Positions 18,496-25,799 are shown, numbered from the stretch's first letter. The stretch: DNA of 64,000 nucleotides from Aequorivita marisscotiae (GCF_029814825.1 NZ_CP122379.1:1240001-1304000), one strand, 5' to 3'. Program-made: numbers and translations. Notes: generated by a model from the sequence alone, not told the origin.

Positions 18496-19206
18496 ATGAA
18501 GAAATTTACAATATTATTAGTTACACTTATATTGGCATTTCAAAGCTTTGGTCAAGATCCCGATCCTGAACTTTTTAAAACGTGGCAGCTTTATAGTATT
18601 ATTCCAGATTTTGGCCATCCGGCAATTATTTCAGAAATAGACCCTCCCATTAGACCGTATTTAACGGTAAATTACAATCTTTCGTTCGAAGGTTTTGGAG
18701 CTTGTAATTCCTTTTCGGGAAACTTCATTCTTATGGGCAATTCTGAGGAATTGAGACCCATTAATTACACGCAGACCACGGAAACCTGTGAACACCAGAT
18801 ATGGAACGACTTTGAATTTTATTACTTCGATTTTTTTTCAACTGAAGATGATTACTGGTACAATATTTTTATTGACTCATCAGATGGCTTACAGCATATG
18901 CATTATACAAATAATCCTTTTGGTTTAGTGCTGGACTTTATTGCTGGAGAACCACTATCCATTCAAGGCTATAATTCCGAAAAATTCAAACTCTATCCAA
19001 ACCCAGCTACCGATCGGCTGTTTATAAAATCCGAAGACGCTCAAATTATAAAAACAATAGTTTATTCCATATCAGGGAAAAGAATTTTAGAAGGCGAACC
19101 AATTGAAGGCGCTCTAGATATTACTTCACTAGCAAAAGGAATGTATTTTCTTGAATTAACAACTTCCGAAGGTCATAGAAGCGTAGTAAAGTTTATAAAA
19201 AAATAA
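18496..19206 (+). CDS. small secreted protein with META-like domain and T9SS sorting domain
   Basis: 236 residues with a signal peptide (KFTILLVTLILAFQSFGQ). The mature part holds FEGFGACNSFSGNFILMGNS, which matches the GxGxCNxFSGxY core of META/HslJ-type domains, and a Cys in TETCEH that could pair with it. The last 75 residues (KLYPNPATDRLFIKS to VVKFIKK) are a clear T9SS type A sorting domain. It is a secreted or surface protein of unknown role. The META assignment rests on the motif only. Confidence 0.75.
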   Translation: MKKFTILLVTLILAFQSFGQDPDPELFKTWQLYSIIPDFGHPAIISEIDPPIRPYLTVNYNLSFEGFGACNSFSGNFILMGNSEELRPINYTQTTETCEHQIWNDFEFYYFDFFSTEDDYWYNIFIDSSDGLQHMHYTNNPFGLVLDFIAGEPLSIQGYNSEKFKLYPNPATDRLFIKSEDAQIIKTIVYSISGKRILEGEPIEGALDITSLAKGMYFLELTTSEGHRSVVKFIKK

Positions 19207-19250
19207 AGCCCGAACATTTCAGTTTAGGTTTTCCTTTATACCCGAGGCAT
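19202..19250. terminator. terminator-like hairpin, left flank of hicAB, similar to the right flank
   Basis: Directly after the stop of the T9SS gene, AGCCCGAAC and GTTTAGGTTTT form an imperfect stem around a CATTTCA loop, followed by CCTTT. The sequence is similar over some 30 bases to 20028-20060 on the other side of hicAB, and is continued by ACCCGAGG where the right copy has ACTCGAGG from the tRNA 3' end. Confidence 0.5.
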
Positions 19251-19331
19251 CAGGGAAAACTATGCTGTTTTCTTAATTATTTCAATTATACGAAGAAAAT
19301 CGAAAACCAAAATAATATAGCAATTTTGCCA

Positions 19332-19349
19332 TATAACATATTTGTTATA
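19332..19349. promoter_or_regulatory. palindrome upstream of hicA, candidate HicB operator
   Basis: TATAACA-TATT-TGTTATA is a perfect 7-bp inverted repeat with a 4-base spacer ending 10 bases before the hicA ATG, overlapping where the promoter should be. HicB antitoxins with a C-terminal HTH repress their own operon, so this is the natural operator. Confidence 0.6.
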
Positions 19350-19359
19350 CATTTACTTT

Positions 19360-19545
19360 ATGAAATCCAGCTCATTGATAACGATGATTGAAAAAGATGG
19401 TTGGTATATCGTTAGGACAAAAGGTAGCCATCATCATTTCAAACATCCAGTGAAAAAAGGATTGGTTACTATTCCACATCCAAAAAAGGATGTACCTCCA
19501 GGAACAGTAAATTCAATATTAAAACAGGCGGGGCTTAAAGACTAA
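19360..19545 (+). CDS. hicA: HicA-family mRNA interferase toxin
   Basis: 61 residues from the ATG at 19360; a TTG six codons upstream would lie inside the palindrome and is rejected. The double-stranded-RNA-binding-like fold is recognisable by ITMIEKDGWYIVRTKGSHHHFKHP with the catalytic His in GSHHHF (about residue 24) and the terminal VPPGTVNSILKQAGL. HicA toxins cleave mRNA and tmRNA and are neutralised by HicB. The antitoxin gene follows after 46 bases. All key residues look intact, so the toxin is probably active. Confidence 0.88.
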   Translation: MKSSSLITMIEKDGWYIVRTKGSHHHFKHPVKKGLVTIPHPKKDVPPGTVNSILKQAGLKD

Positions 19546-19591
19546 GTTTATTATAGCGTTGAGAAAAAAGTAGAAATAGAAACCTTGAATT

Positions 19592-19999
19592 ATGGTAAAA
19601 GTGAAAATTTATGTCGAAAAGGCGCAGGATGGGACCTATTGGGGTACAACAGAAAATTTGGAAGGCATAGTTTCCGTTTATGGGAATTCACTTTCTGAAT
19701 TAAAAATGGATCTGCAAAAAGTTTTTGATGAACATTTGGAAGTTGCGCGAGAATTAGAAGAAGACTGGGTTGCCAAGTATGAAAACGGAGTAGAATTTGA
19801 GTATAAAATGGATTTGGAGGGTTTTTTCAATCTTATACCAGAGGTAAAGATTGGCTCAATTGCCGAAAAAGCAAAAATCAATTCTTCGTTGCTTCGTCAA
19901 TACAAAACGGGAAAAGCTAACGCCTCTGAAGACCAAACTAAAAAAATAGAAAAAGCAATACACGAACTTGGGCAGGAATTGCTTTCGGTTTCATTTTAA
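19592..19999 (+). CDS. hicB: HicB-family antitoxin with C-terminal HTH
   Basis: 135 residues. Residues 1-75 form the HicB partial RNase H-like fold (VKIYVEKAQDGTYWGTTENLEGIVSVYGNSLSELKMDL), and the C-terminal half (IAEKAKINSSLLRQYKTGKANASEDQTKKIEKAIHELGQEL) looks like an XRE-type helix-turn-helix that binds the operator. It blocks HicA and represses the operon. Gene order toxin-antitoxin is the standard hicAB order. The pair is flanked by similar terminator-like sequences and followed by the tRNA array, which hints that it arrived as a unit. Confidence 0.85.
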   Translation: MVKVKIYVEKAQDGTYWGTTENLEGIVSVYGNSLSELKMDLQKVFDEHLEVARELEEDWVAKYENGVEFEYKMDLEGFFNLIPEVKIGSIAEKAKINSSLLRQYKTGKANASEDQTKKIEKAIHELGQELLSVSF

Positions 20000-20027
20000 G
20001 GCATATAGTAATTAATAGTAAAAAAAT

Positions 20028-20057
20028 AAAGCTCCAACATTTCTGTTAAGGCTTTTT
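20028..20057 (-). terminator. terminator after the outermost tRNA-like copy
   Basis: On the minus strand AAAGCCTTAACA pairs with TGTTGGAGCTTT (two G-U pairs, one mismatch) around GAAA and is followed by ATTTTTTT. On the plus strand it also lies just after hicB, so it may serve both directions. Confidence 0.6.
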
Positions 20058-20058
20058 G

Positions 20059-20129
20059 TACTCGAGGTGGCCCCGAATCCTCGGGGGAACCCGCTTGTTG
20101 AAAGAACTGAATTTTGAGCCCAGGGCGTC
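20059..20129 (-). pseudogene. decayed 3' fragment of tRNA-Leu, distal copy
   Basis: Read on the minus strand, the segment starts at GACGCCCTGGG and runs to CACCTCGAGTA, matching the real tRNA-Leu at 20291-20372 from the D-loop onward. The anticodon loop CTCAAAA still carries CAA, but the acceptor 5' strand and the D-arm are gone, and the T-arm has gained CCCCGAGGATTCGGGG, a self-complementary hairpin in place of the normal T-loop. It cannot fold as a working tRNA. It is nearly identical to the next copy. Confidence 0.75.
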
Positions 20130-20137
20130 ACACATAA

Positions 20138-20168
20138 AAAAACCCCCCAACAAAAATTGTTAGGGGAT
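20138..20168 (-). terminator. terminator between the two tRNA-like copies
   Basis: On the minus strand CCCCTAACAA pairs with TTGTTGGGGG around a T-rich loop, followed by seven T. It is an almost exact duplicate of the terminator at 20257-20287. Confidence 0.75.
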
Positions 20169-20172
20169 TTTG

Positions 20173-20247
20173 TACTCGAGGTGGCCCCGAATCCTCGGGG
20201 GAACCCACTTGTTGAAAGAACTGGATTTTGAGCCCAGGGCGTCTATC
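20173..20247 (-). pseudogene. decayed 3' fragment of tRNA-Leu, proximal copy
   Basis: Same structure as the fragment at 20059-20129, with about 97 percent identity over the shared repeat unit (differences are three substitutions and a four-base indel). It extends four bases further into the D-loop (GATAGACGCC, compared with GGTAGACGCG in the real gene). It carries the same altered T-arm hairpin, so the alteration came before the last duplication. Confidence 0.75.
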
Positions 20248-20256
20248 ACACATAAA

Positions 20257-20287
20257 AAAATCCCCCAACAAAAATTGTTAGGGGATT
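20257..20287 (-). terminator. terminator of tRNA-Leu(CAA)
   Basis: On the minus strand AATCCCCTAACAA pairs with TTGTTGGGGGATT (one G-U pair) around a short T-rich loop and is followed by TTTTTTT, immediately after the tRNA 3' end. Confidence 0.85.
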
Positions 20288-20290
20288 TTG

Positions 20291-20372
20291 TACTCGAGGT
20301 GGGAATCGAACCCACACTCCCGAAAGAACTGGATTTTGAATCCAGCGCGTCTACCAATTCCGCCACTCGAGC
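20291..20372 (-). tRNA. tRNA-Leu (anticodon CAA)
   Basis: The minus strand folds as a class II tRNA: acceptor GCTCGAG pairs with CTCGAGT, D-arm GCGGAATTGGTAGACGC, anticodon stem CTGGA/TCCAG with loop TTCAAAA giving anticodon CAA, a long variable arm TTCTTTCGGGAGT, and T-arm GTGGGTTCGATTCCCAC. The first acceptor pair is G-U. CCA is not encoded. A strong terminator follows. Two truncated copies of its 3' part lie downstream. Confidence 0.93.
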
Positions 20373-20458
20373 AAACGGGAGGCAAAAATAAACAAATAAT
20401 TGGAAATTACTTGAAAATTTATAAGGCTATTTTTTTAAATATCGCTAACTATTATTTT

Positions 20459-20466
20459 TACCTTTG
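20459..20466 (+). promoter_or_regulatory. -7 element for prs
   Basis: TACCTTTG matches TAnnTTTG; the ATG is 28 bases downstream. No matching TTTG was seen at the -33 distance. Confidence 0.55.
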
Positions 20467-20494
20467 TAGCCTATTCAAACAAAACCAAAAACAA

Positions 20495-21433
20495 ATGCCA
20501 TCTCTCGCACCAGACCCAAAGATTTTTGCCTGTAAACAAAGTGAAGCCTTAGCAAAAGATATTGCTGATGCCTTCGGAATTCCCTTGGGAAAAGTAATAA
20601 CTTCCCATTATAGCGATGGCGAGTTTCAACCTTCTTTTGAAGAATCTGTCCGGGGAAGCCGCGTTTTTCTCATTGGCTCAACTTTTCCAAATAGCGACCA
20701 TTTAATGGAGCTACTGTTAATGATTGATGCCGCGAAAAGGGCTTCCGCCCGCCATATTACAGCTGTATTGCCATATTTTGGATGGGCTAGACAGGACAGA
20801 AAAGATAAGCCTCGGGTACCTATTGCTGCAAAATTGGTGGCAAAAATGCTGGAAACGGCAGGCGCAACACGTATAATTACAATGGATTTGCACGCAGATC
20901 AAATTCAAGGGTTTTTTGAAAAACCTGTGGATCATCTTTTTGCTTCCACGATCTTTTTGCCGTATTTACGCAGTCTAAATCTTGAGAATCTTACCATCGC
21001 TTCGCCAGATATGGGCGGTTCAAAACGCGCGTATGCTTATTCAAAATTTTTGGAAAGCGATGTTGTTATTTGCTATAAGCAGCGAGAAAAAGCGAACGTT
21101 ATTTCGCATATGGAACTAATTGGCGACGTAAAAGGAAAAAACGTCGTGTTGGTAGATGATATGGTTGATACCGCCGGAACCCTTACTACGGCAGCAGATT
21201 TAATGATAGAGCGTGGCGCCTTAAGTGTTCGTGCAGTTTGTACACATCCACTACTTTCCGGAAATGCTTATGAGCGCATAGAAAAATCGCAAATGTTAGA
21301 ACTTATTGTTTCAGATTCAATTCCTACAAAACCCAGTAAAAAAATTCGGGTAATTAGCTGCGCAAACTTGTTTGCCGATGTTATGCTGAGCGTTAACGCC
21401 AATAAGTCTATTAGCGGGAAGTTTTTAATGTAG
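20495..21433 (+). CDS. prs: ribose-phosphate pyrophosphokinase
   Basis: 312 residues from ATG 20495 (MPSLAPDPKIFACKQSEALA). The family motifs are present: SDGEFQPSFEESVRG with the phosphate site, YFGWARQDRKDKPRVPIAAKLVA, the ATP/ribose loop, and the PRPP-binding VVLVDDMVDTAGTLTTAADLM. The enzyme makes PRPP from ribose-5-phosphate and ATP for nucleotide, histidine and tryptophan synthesis. A longer frame back to 20288 runs through the tRNA gene and is rejected. Followed after 121 bp by rplY. Confidence 0.95.
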   Translation: MPSLAPDPKIFACKQSEALAKDIADAFGIPLGKVITSHYSDGEFQPSFEESVRGSRVFLIGSTFPNSDHLMELLLMIDAAKRASARHITAVLPYFGWARQDRKDKPRVPIAAKLVAKMLETAGATRIITMDLHADQIQGFFEKPVDHLFASTIFLPYLRSLNLENLTIASPDMGGSKRAYAYSKFLESDVVICYKQREKANVISHMELIGDVKGKNVVLVDDMVDTAGTLTTAADLMIERGALSVRAVCTHPLLSGNAYERIEKSQMLELIVSDSIPTKPSKKIRVISCANLFADVMLSVNANKSISGKFLM

Positions 21434-21488
21434 ATTTATTTCAAAATAAAAAATCAATTTTCCTAAACCGATAATCCAAAATAAAATT

Positions 21489-21496
21489 TATCTTTG
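21489..21496 (+). promoter_or_regulatory. -7 element for rplY
   Basis: TATCTTTG matches TAnnTTTG exactly. Transcription would begin around 21501, inside the hairpin that follows. Confidence 0.6.
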
Positions 21497-21497
21497 C

Positions 21498-21531
21498 ACT
21501 CCCTAAAAAACAGCTTTTTAGGGAGTTTTTT
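21498..21531 (+). terminator. perfect 12-bp hairpin with T-tract between prs and rplY
   Basis: ACTCCCTAAAAA and TTTTTAGGGAGT are perfectly complementary around ACAGC and followed by six T, an intrinsic terminator. It terminates prs but also starts right at the end of the rplY -7 element, so an mRNA from that promoter would start within the stem. It may be the prs terminator or a leader element for rplY. Confidence 0.8.
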
Positions 21532-21554
21532 AATAAATAAACAATTCAAACAAA

Positions 21555-22202
21555 ATGAAATCTATTACAATTAAAGGATCACAAAGAGAAAGCGTGGGCA
21601 AAAAGGCAACGAAGGCCCTACGTAATGCTGGAATGGTTCCTTGCGTAGTTTACGGAGGGGATGAGCCAATTAGTTTTTCAGCAGAAGAAATTGCATTTAA
21701 AGACTTGGTTTACACTCCAGATGTACACACAGTTGTAATTAACCTTGGCGGCACAAAAGTAAATGCCATTCTTCAGGATATTCAATTCCATCCAGTTACT
21801 GATCGTATTCTTCACATTGATTTTTACCAAATTTTTGATGATAAAGAAGTAACAATGGAAATTCCTGTACGTACTACAGGTAATTCCCGTGGTGTTCGTA
21901 ACGGTGGTACTTTGCGTATAGTTACGCGTAAACTTCGCGTAAAGGCATTGCCAGAAAACCTTCCAGACTTTATTGAGGTAGATATTACCGAAATGAAAAT
22001 TGGTAATAAAAAGTACACCAAGTCTGTGGAAAGCGACAAATTTAAAATCATGCACCCAGAAAATACAGTTATCTGTCAGGTTAGAACTTCACGTACCGCT
22101 ATTGTGGACGAAGTTGATGAAGATGCTGAAACAGCTGAAGGCGCAGAAGGAGAAGAAGTTCCAGCTACAGAAACAGATGATGTTGCTGCAGTAAAAGAAT
22201 AA
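21555..22202 (+). CDS. rplY: 50S ribosomal protein L25 (Ctc-type)
   Basis: 215 residues. The N-terminal 90 are the L25 5S-rRNA-binding domain ([32 protein letters not shown]), the following 100 the Ctc beta domain ([32 protein letters not shown]), then a very acidic tail ([19 protein letters not shown]). The length is that of the long bacterial L25 form. It binds 5S rRNA in the large subunit. Its gene stands between prs and pth, a common bacterial order, and is followed by its own terminator. Confidence 0.95.
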   Translation: MKSITIKGSQRESVGKKATKALRNAGMVPCVVYGGDEPISFSAEEIAFKDLVYTPDVHTVVINLGGTKVNAILQDIQFHPVTDRILHIDFYQIFDDKEVTMEIPVRTTGNSRGVRNGGTLRIVTRKLRVKALPENLPDFIEVDITEMKIGNKKYTKSVESDKFKIMHPENTVICQVRTSRTAIVDEVDEDAETAEGAEGEEVPATETDDVAAVKE

Positions 22203-22224
22203 TTTCTTTTTAAAGATAAGTATA

Positions 22225-22257
22225 AAGCATCCTGTTAATTCAGGGTGCTTTTTTTAT
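22225..22257 (+). terminator. terminator of rplY
   Basis: AAGCATCCTG pairs with CAGGGTGCTT through one G-U pair around TTAATT and is followed by a T-tract. Confidence 0.85.
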
Positions 22258-22280
22258 TTTTACCGAAGATTCAACGTAAT

Positions 22281-22916
22281 ATGTTTTCATTTTTTAATAA
22301 GCTGTTTTCTGCAAAAACGGTCAAGGTTATTTCAGAAGAAAAAGATCCAATGAAAAAATTTCTTATAGTAGGACTTGGAAATATAGGTCCAAAATATGCG
22401 AATACCCGTCATAATATTGGTTTTAAAATTCTAGATTTTTATGCCGAACAAAACTCACTTACGTGGCAAACAGCCAAATTGGGTGATGTTACTTCGCATA
22501 AAGTAAAGGGCAGAACTTTTATTTTTCTCAAACCCAGTACGTATATGAATTTAAGCGGAAAGGCTGTAAATTACTGGCTGGAAAAAGAAAAAATTCCGTT
22601 GGAAAATTTACTTGTAATTACAGACGATTTAAATTTGTCTTTCGGTACAATTCGAATAAAAACTAAAGGTAGCGATGGTGGTCACAATGGGTTAAAGGAT
22701 ATACAAAATACCCTGCAAACCACAAATTACAATAGATTCCGATTTGGAATAAGCGACGCTTTTTCAAAAGGACGGCAAGTAGATTACGTCTTGGGTGAGT
22801 GGGAAATGGAGGAAGAAAAAAACATGCCCGAACGTTTAAAAATATCTTGTAATATTATTGAATCTTTCGCGCTTGCGGGAATGAACATTACTATGAATAC
22901 ATTTAACGGTAAATAA
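22281..22916 (+). CDS. pth: peptidyl-tRNA hydrolase
   Basis: 211 residues from ATG 22281; an earlier in-frame TTG lies inside the rplY terminator. The enzyme core starts at MKKFLIVGLGNIGPKYANTRHNIGF, with the catalytic His in TRHN, then KPSTYMNLSGKAVNYW, ITDDLNLSFGTIRIKTKGSDGGHNGLKDI, all signatures of bacterial Pth. It recycles peptidyl-tRNAs released from stalled ribosomes. The first 23 residues (FSFFNKLFSAKTVK) are an N-terminal extension; the internal ATG at 22350 gives the minimal enzyme. Two bases separate it from the next gene. Confidence 0.93.
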   Translation: MFSFFNKLFSAKTVKVISEEKDPMKKFLIVGLGNIGPKYANTRHNIGFKILDFYAEQNSLTWQTAKLGDVTSHKVKGRTFIFLKPSTYMNLSGKAVNYWLEKEKIPLENLLVITDDLNLSFGTIRIKTKGSDGGHNGLKDIQNTLQTTNYNRFRFGISDAFSKGRQVDYVLGEWEMEEEKNMPERLKISCNIIESFALAGMNITMNTFNGK

Positions 22917-22918
22917 TT

Positions 22919-23851
22919 TTGAAGAAATTTTCGGCAGCTTCCACCTATAAAAATGACCGCCAAAGTGTGGTTACCATTGGCGCTTTTGACGGGGTCCATA
23001 TTGGCCATAACGCTATTTTAAAACGACTTGTAGCAACTGCCAAAAATGAAAATCTGGATGCTACCGTGCTCACATTTTTTCCGCACCCGCGAATGGTATT
23101 ACAGCAAAATTTAAATATCAAACTGCTAAACACTATTGAAGAACGCACGCAACTGCTAGAAAATACGGGGTTAAATAATTTAGTAATACATCCGTTTACG
23201 CATGCATTTTCGCGGTTAACAGCTCTGGAATATGTACGCGATATTTTAGTGAATAGCTTAAAGGCGAAAATAATAATTATTGGTTATGACCATCGTTTTG
23301 GCAGAAATAGAAATGCCGATATTGAAGATTTAAAAGAATACGGAAAAACGTATAATTTTGAAGTAGTAGAAATCTCGGCAAAGGAAATTGACGATGTAGC
23401 GGTTAGTTCCACAAAAATTAGAAGGGCTTTAGACCACGGCGACATTGAAACAGCTAATACCTATTTGGGTTATAATTTTATGATTACTGGCGAAGTAATT
23501 AAAGGAAAGGCCATAGGCCGAACCATAAACTATCCTACGGCAAATTTAAAATTGGCCGAAAAGTACAAATTGGTTCCAAAAAACGGCGTTTATATAATAC
23601 AATCAATAATTGATGGTACGAGGTATTTTGGAATTACAAGTATAGGTACAAACCCAACCGTTGGCGGAAAGGAGAAAACTATTGAAACACATTTTCTCGA
23701 TTTTAACCAAGATTTATACGGAACCCAAATTACTATTGAATTTTTAAAATTTATTCGCGACGAAGCAACTTTTGATTCTTTGGAATTGCTTCGACAGGAA
23801 ATTTTAAAAGATGAAAATTTCGCAAAAGCATATTTAAAGCAACGTGAATAA
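22919..23851 (+). CDS. ribF: bifunctional riboflavin kinase/FAD synthetase
   Basis: 310 residues starting at TTG 22919, since no ATG is available before the conserved GAFDGVHIGHNAILKRL. Residues 1-180 are the FAD synthetase (nucleotidyltransferase, GxFDGxHxGH and the ISSTKIR-like VSSTKIRRAL), and 190-305 the riboflavin kinase (KAIGRTINYPTANLKL). It converts riboflavin to FMN and then FAD. Start two bases after pth and an eight-base overlap with the HTTM gene suggest one operon. Confidence 0.93.
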   Translation: MKKFSAASTYKNDRQSVVTIGAFDGVHIGHNAILKRLVATAKNENLDATVLTFFPHPRMVLQQNLNIKLLNTIEERTQLLENTGLNNLVIHPFTHAFSRLTALEYVRDILVNSLKAKIIIIGYDHRFGRNRNADIEDLKEYGKTYNFEVVEISAKEIDDVAVSSTKIRRALDHGDIETANTYLGYNFMITGEVIKGKAIGRTINYPTANLKLAEKYKLVPKNGVYIIQSIIDGTRYFGITSIGTNPTVGGKEKTIETHFLDFNQDLYGTQITIEFLKFIRDEATFDSLELLRQEILKDENFAKAYLKQRE

Positions 23852-25178
23852 ATTTCTGTTTAGGCAAATAGACAATATAGGGCTTGTTCTTTTTAGGGCG
23901 GTATTTGGCTTTTTGATTGCTACAGAGGCTTTTGGTGCAATTTTTACGGGCTGGTTACGCCGCACCCTCGTAGAGCCACCCTTTACTTTTAATTTTATAG
24001 GTTTCGACTTTTTGCAGTATTTGCAAGGAGATTTTATGTACTATTATTTTGTGGTCATGGGCATCTTTGGCATTTTTGTGATGCTTGGATACAAATATCG
24101 CTTTAGCATGATTGCGTATGCTATTATGTGGACTGCCGTGTATTTAATGCAGAAATCTAGCTACAACAATCATTATTATTTAATGATGTTACTGTGTTGG
24201 ATTATGGCTCTGTTACCGGCCAATCGCTGGTTTTCCTTGGATGCTAAAATAAATCCCGAACTCAAAAATCCGGCTATGCCCCGATGGGTGCTTTTGGTGT
24301 TAATTTTTCAGGTTTGGATTGTTTACACGTACGCCTCGGTGGCAAAATTTTATCCAGATTGGCTCGACGCCTCTATGGCGGCACTATTAATGGAAGGCCG
24401 CAAACACTATTGGTTAATTGGCAGTTTGCTACAGGAAAACTGGGTGCATTGGGCCATTGCCTATACGGGTATTTTATTCGATTTGTTAATTGTGCCCTTA
24501 ATGCTTTGGAAGCGCACTCGCGTAATTGGTTTTGTGATTTCCGTATTTTTTCATTTGTTTAATTCTATTGTTTTTCAAATTGGCATTTTTCCATATATGT
24601 CAATCGCCTTTGCGCTTTTTTTCTTTTCTCCACAAATTCTTCAAAAACGCTTTCTTCCAAAGAAAGAACTTTATATTGGCAACGATGTGGTTGTTCCGAA
24701 GTATAAAAATTTACTCCTTGGAGCGTTTTCAATTTATTTTGCATTTCAACTGGCACTTCCACTGCGGCATTGGTTTTTTAAAGACGATGTGCTATGGACC
24801 GAAGAAGGCCACCGTTTAAGTTGGCGAATGATGCTCCGTGCAAAAAGCGGTTCGTTAACGGTTTATGTTGCCGACAAAAAAGACGGCGCAAAAGAATTTT
24901 ACAATTACAGTGTATTATTAGGTCGCAAGCAACAAGGTTCCGTTGCTACTAAGCCAGATATTATGTGGCAGCTCGCACAAAAAATTAAAGCCATTGAAGC
25001 AGAAAAAGGTCGTGATGTTGCTGTTTACATGGAAGCAAAGGTGCGGGTTAACCGCGGAAAATTCTATCCTTTTACCAATCCTGAAATAGATCTGGCAGCC
25101 GAGAAGTGGCATCCCTTTAAACACAGCGAGTGGATCTTGCCATCGCCCAAAGATTTGCACCGCCCTTTAAAAGATTAA
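23844..25178 (+). CDS. HTTM domain membrane protein (gamma-carboxylase-like)
   Basis: 444 residues from a GTG at 23844, eight bases inside ribF. It has about six transmembrane segments in the first 280 residues (including a conserved YNNHYYLMMLLCWIMALLP and YASVAKFYPDWL), then a soluble tail of about 160 residues. The hydrophobic part is the HTTM (horizontally transferred transmembrane) domain, which in animals is fused to vitamin K-dependent gamma-glutamyl carboxylase. A carboxylation function here is speculative. It lies between ribF and serS, and no vitamin K pathway gene is near. Confidence 0.8.
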   Translation: MNKFLFRQIDNIGLVLFRAVFGFLIATEAFGAIFTGWLRRTLVEPPFTFNFIGFDFLQYLQGDFMYYYFVVMGIFGIFVMLGYKYRFSMIAYAIMWTAVYLMQKSSYNNHYYLMMLLCWIMALLPANRWFSLDAKINPELKNPAMPRWVLLVLIFQVWIVYTYASVAKFYPDWLDASMAALLMEGRKHYWLIGSLLQENWVHWAIAYTGILFDLLIVPLMLWKRTRVIGFVISVFFHLFNSIVFQIGIFPYMSIAFALFFFSPQILQKRFLPKKELYIGNDVVVPKYKNLLLGAFSIYFAFQLALPLRHWFFKDDVLWTEEGHRLSWRMMLRAKSGSLTVYVADKKDGAKEFYNYSVLLGRKQQGSVATKPDIMWQLAQKIKAIEAEKGRDVAVYMEAKVRVNRGKFYPFTNPEIDLAAEKWHPFKHSEWILPSPKDLHRPLKD

Positions 25179-25198
25179 TTTAAAGTTGAATTAAAATT

Positions 25199-25636
25199 TT
25201 ATTTGGCTTGTATTGAAAATTTATCGGTGGGCTTATCTTTTTTGTTGAAATAAATTTTTACTTCGCGCTTGCCAAATTGTTTTGCAGCCTGTTCATCCAG
25301 CCCCATAAAAATATCTATTTTCCTTCGCCAGCGACCATTCATCTTATCTTTTACAATATAGATGCCTTCCAATCCCTCAATTTGTATTTCCTCGTTGTGG
25401 TCTAGCCCCATCGCAATTAAGTCTCGCGATACAGCAACGGATTTTATACCATCTTCCAATAAATCGCCCCAAGCAGCTCTGCGGCTATTCCCCTTTTTAG
25501 TTTGATGTTCTACTGCATTGTAGGCCGTTGCGGTAACGGTTAAGGACGTCATTTCTTTTTGAGACTTTTTATTGGTTTGACATCCAATTATCAGAAATAT
25601 TGAAAAAATTATAAATATGTGTCTAAATCTCAACAT
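25199..25636 (-). CDS. lipoprotein with 3D domain
   Basis: 145 residues from ATG 25636. Lipoprotein signal (RHIFIIFSIFLIIGCQTN). The mature domain reads TVTATAYNAVEHQTKKGNSRRAA, IKSVAVSRDLIAMGLDHNEEIQIEGLEGIYIVKDKMNGRWRRKIDIFMG and AAKQFGKREVKIYF, the 3D domain (three conserved Asp) found in MltA and YabE-type proteins. The family is tied to peptidoglycan cutting, but a stand-alone 3D lipoprotein need not be active. It converges on the HTTM gene and is separated by a 20-bp gap. Confidence 0.75.
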   Translation of the reverse strand: MLRFRHIFIIFSIFLIIGCQTNKKSQKEMTSLTVTATAYNAVEHQTKKGNSRRAAWGDLLEDGIKSVAVSRDLIAMGLDHNEEIQIEGLEGIYIVKDKMNGRWRRKIDIFMGLDEQAAKQFGKREVKIYFNKKDKPTDKFSIQAK

Positions 25637-25799
25637 ATTAATAAGATACAAAAATTTTAGCACAAGGGAAAGGGCTAGCGATGCTAATTGCTATACTGAT
25701 AGTTAAAAATTGTTTGATTATGACAGTATTCCGGCAGTGGAAACTTAAAACCTGTGTGTCCTTTTTTTGTAACTTAGCGGCTTCAAAAAAATTAAGCAA

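Noticed and set aside
20160..20366. Reading frame on the minus strand beginning MAELVDALDSKSSSFG
   Set aside because: It is read straight through the tRNA-Leu gene and its copy; such frames are frequent false genes over Leu and Ser tRNAs.
20041..20372. Repeats here as a CRISPR array
   Set aside because: Unit length (114-118 bp) and content (tRNA 3' part plus terminator) do not fit CRISPR repeats and spacers, and no Cas gene is present.
19202..20372. A complete integrative element with hicAB as cargo
   Set aside because: There is no integrase, relaxase or phage gene, so only a remnant could be argued.
20288..20494. N-terminal extension of prs
   Set aside because: It runs through the tRNA gene on the opposite strand and its residues do not look like prs; the -7 element at 20459 shows the real start lies after it.
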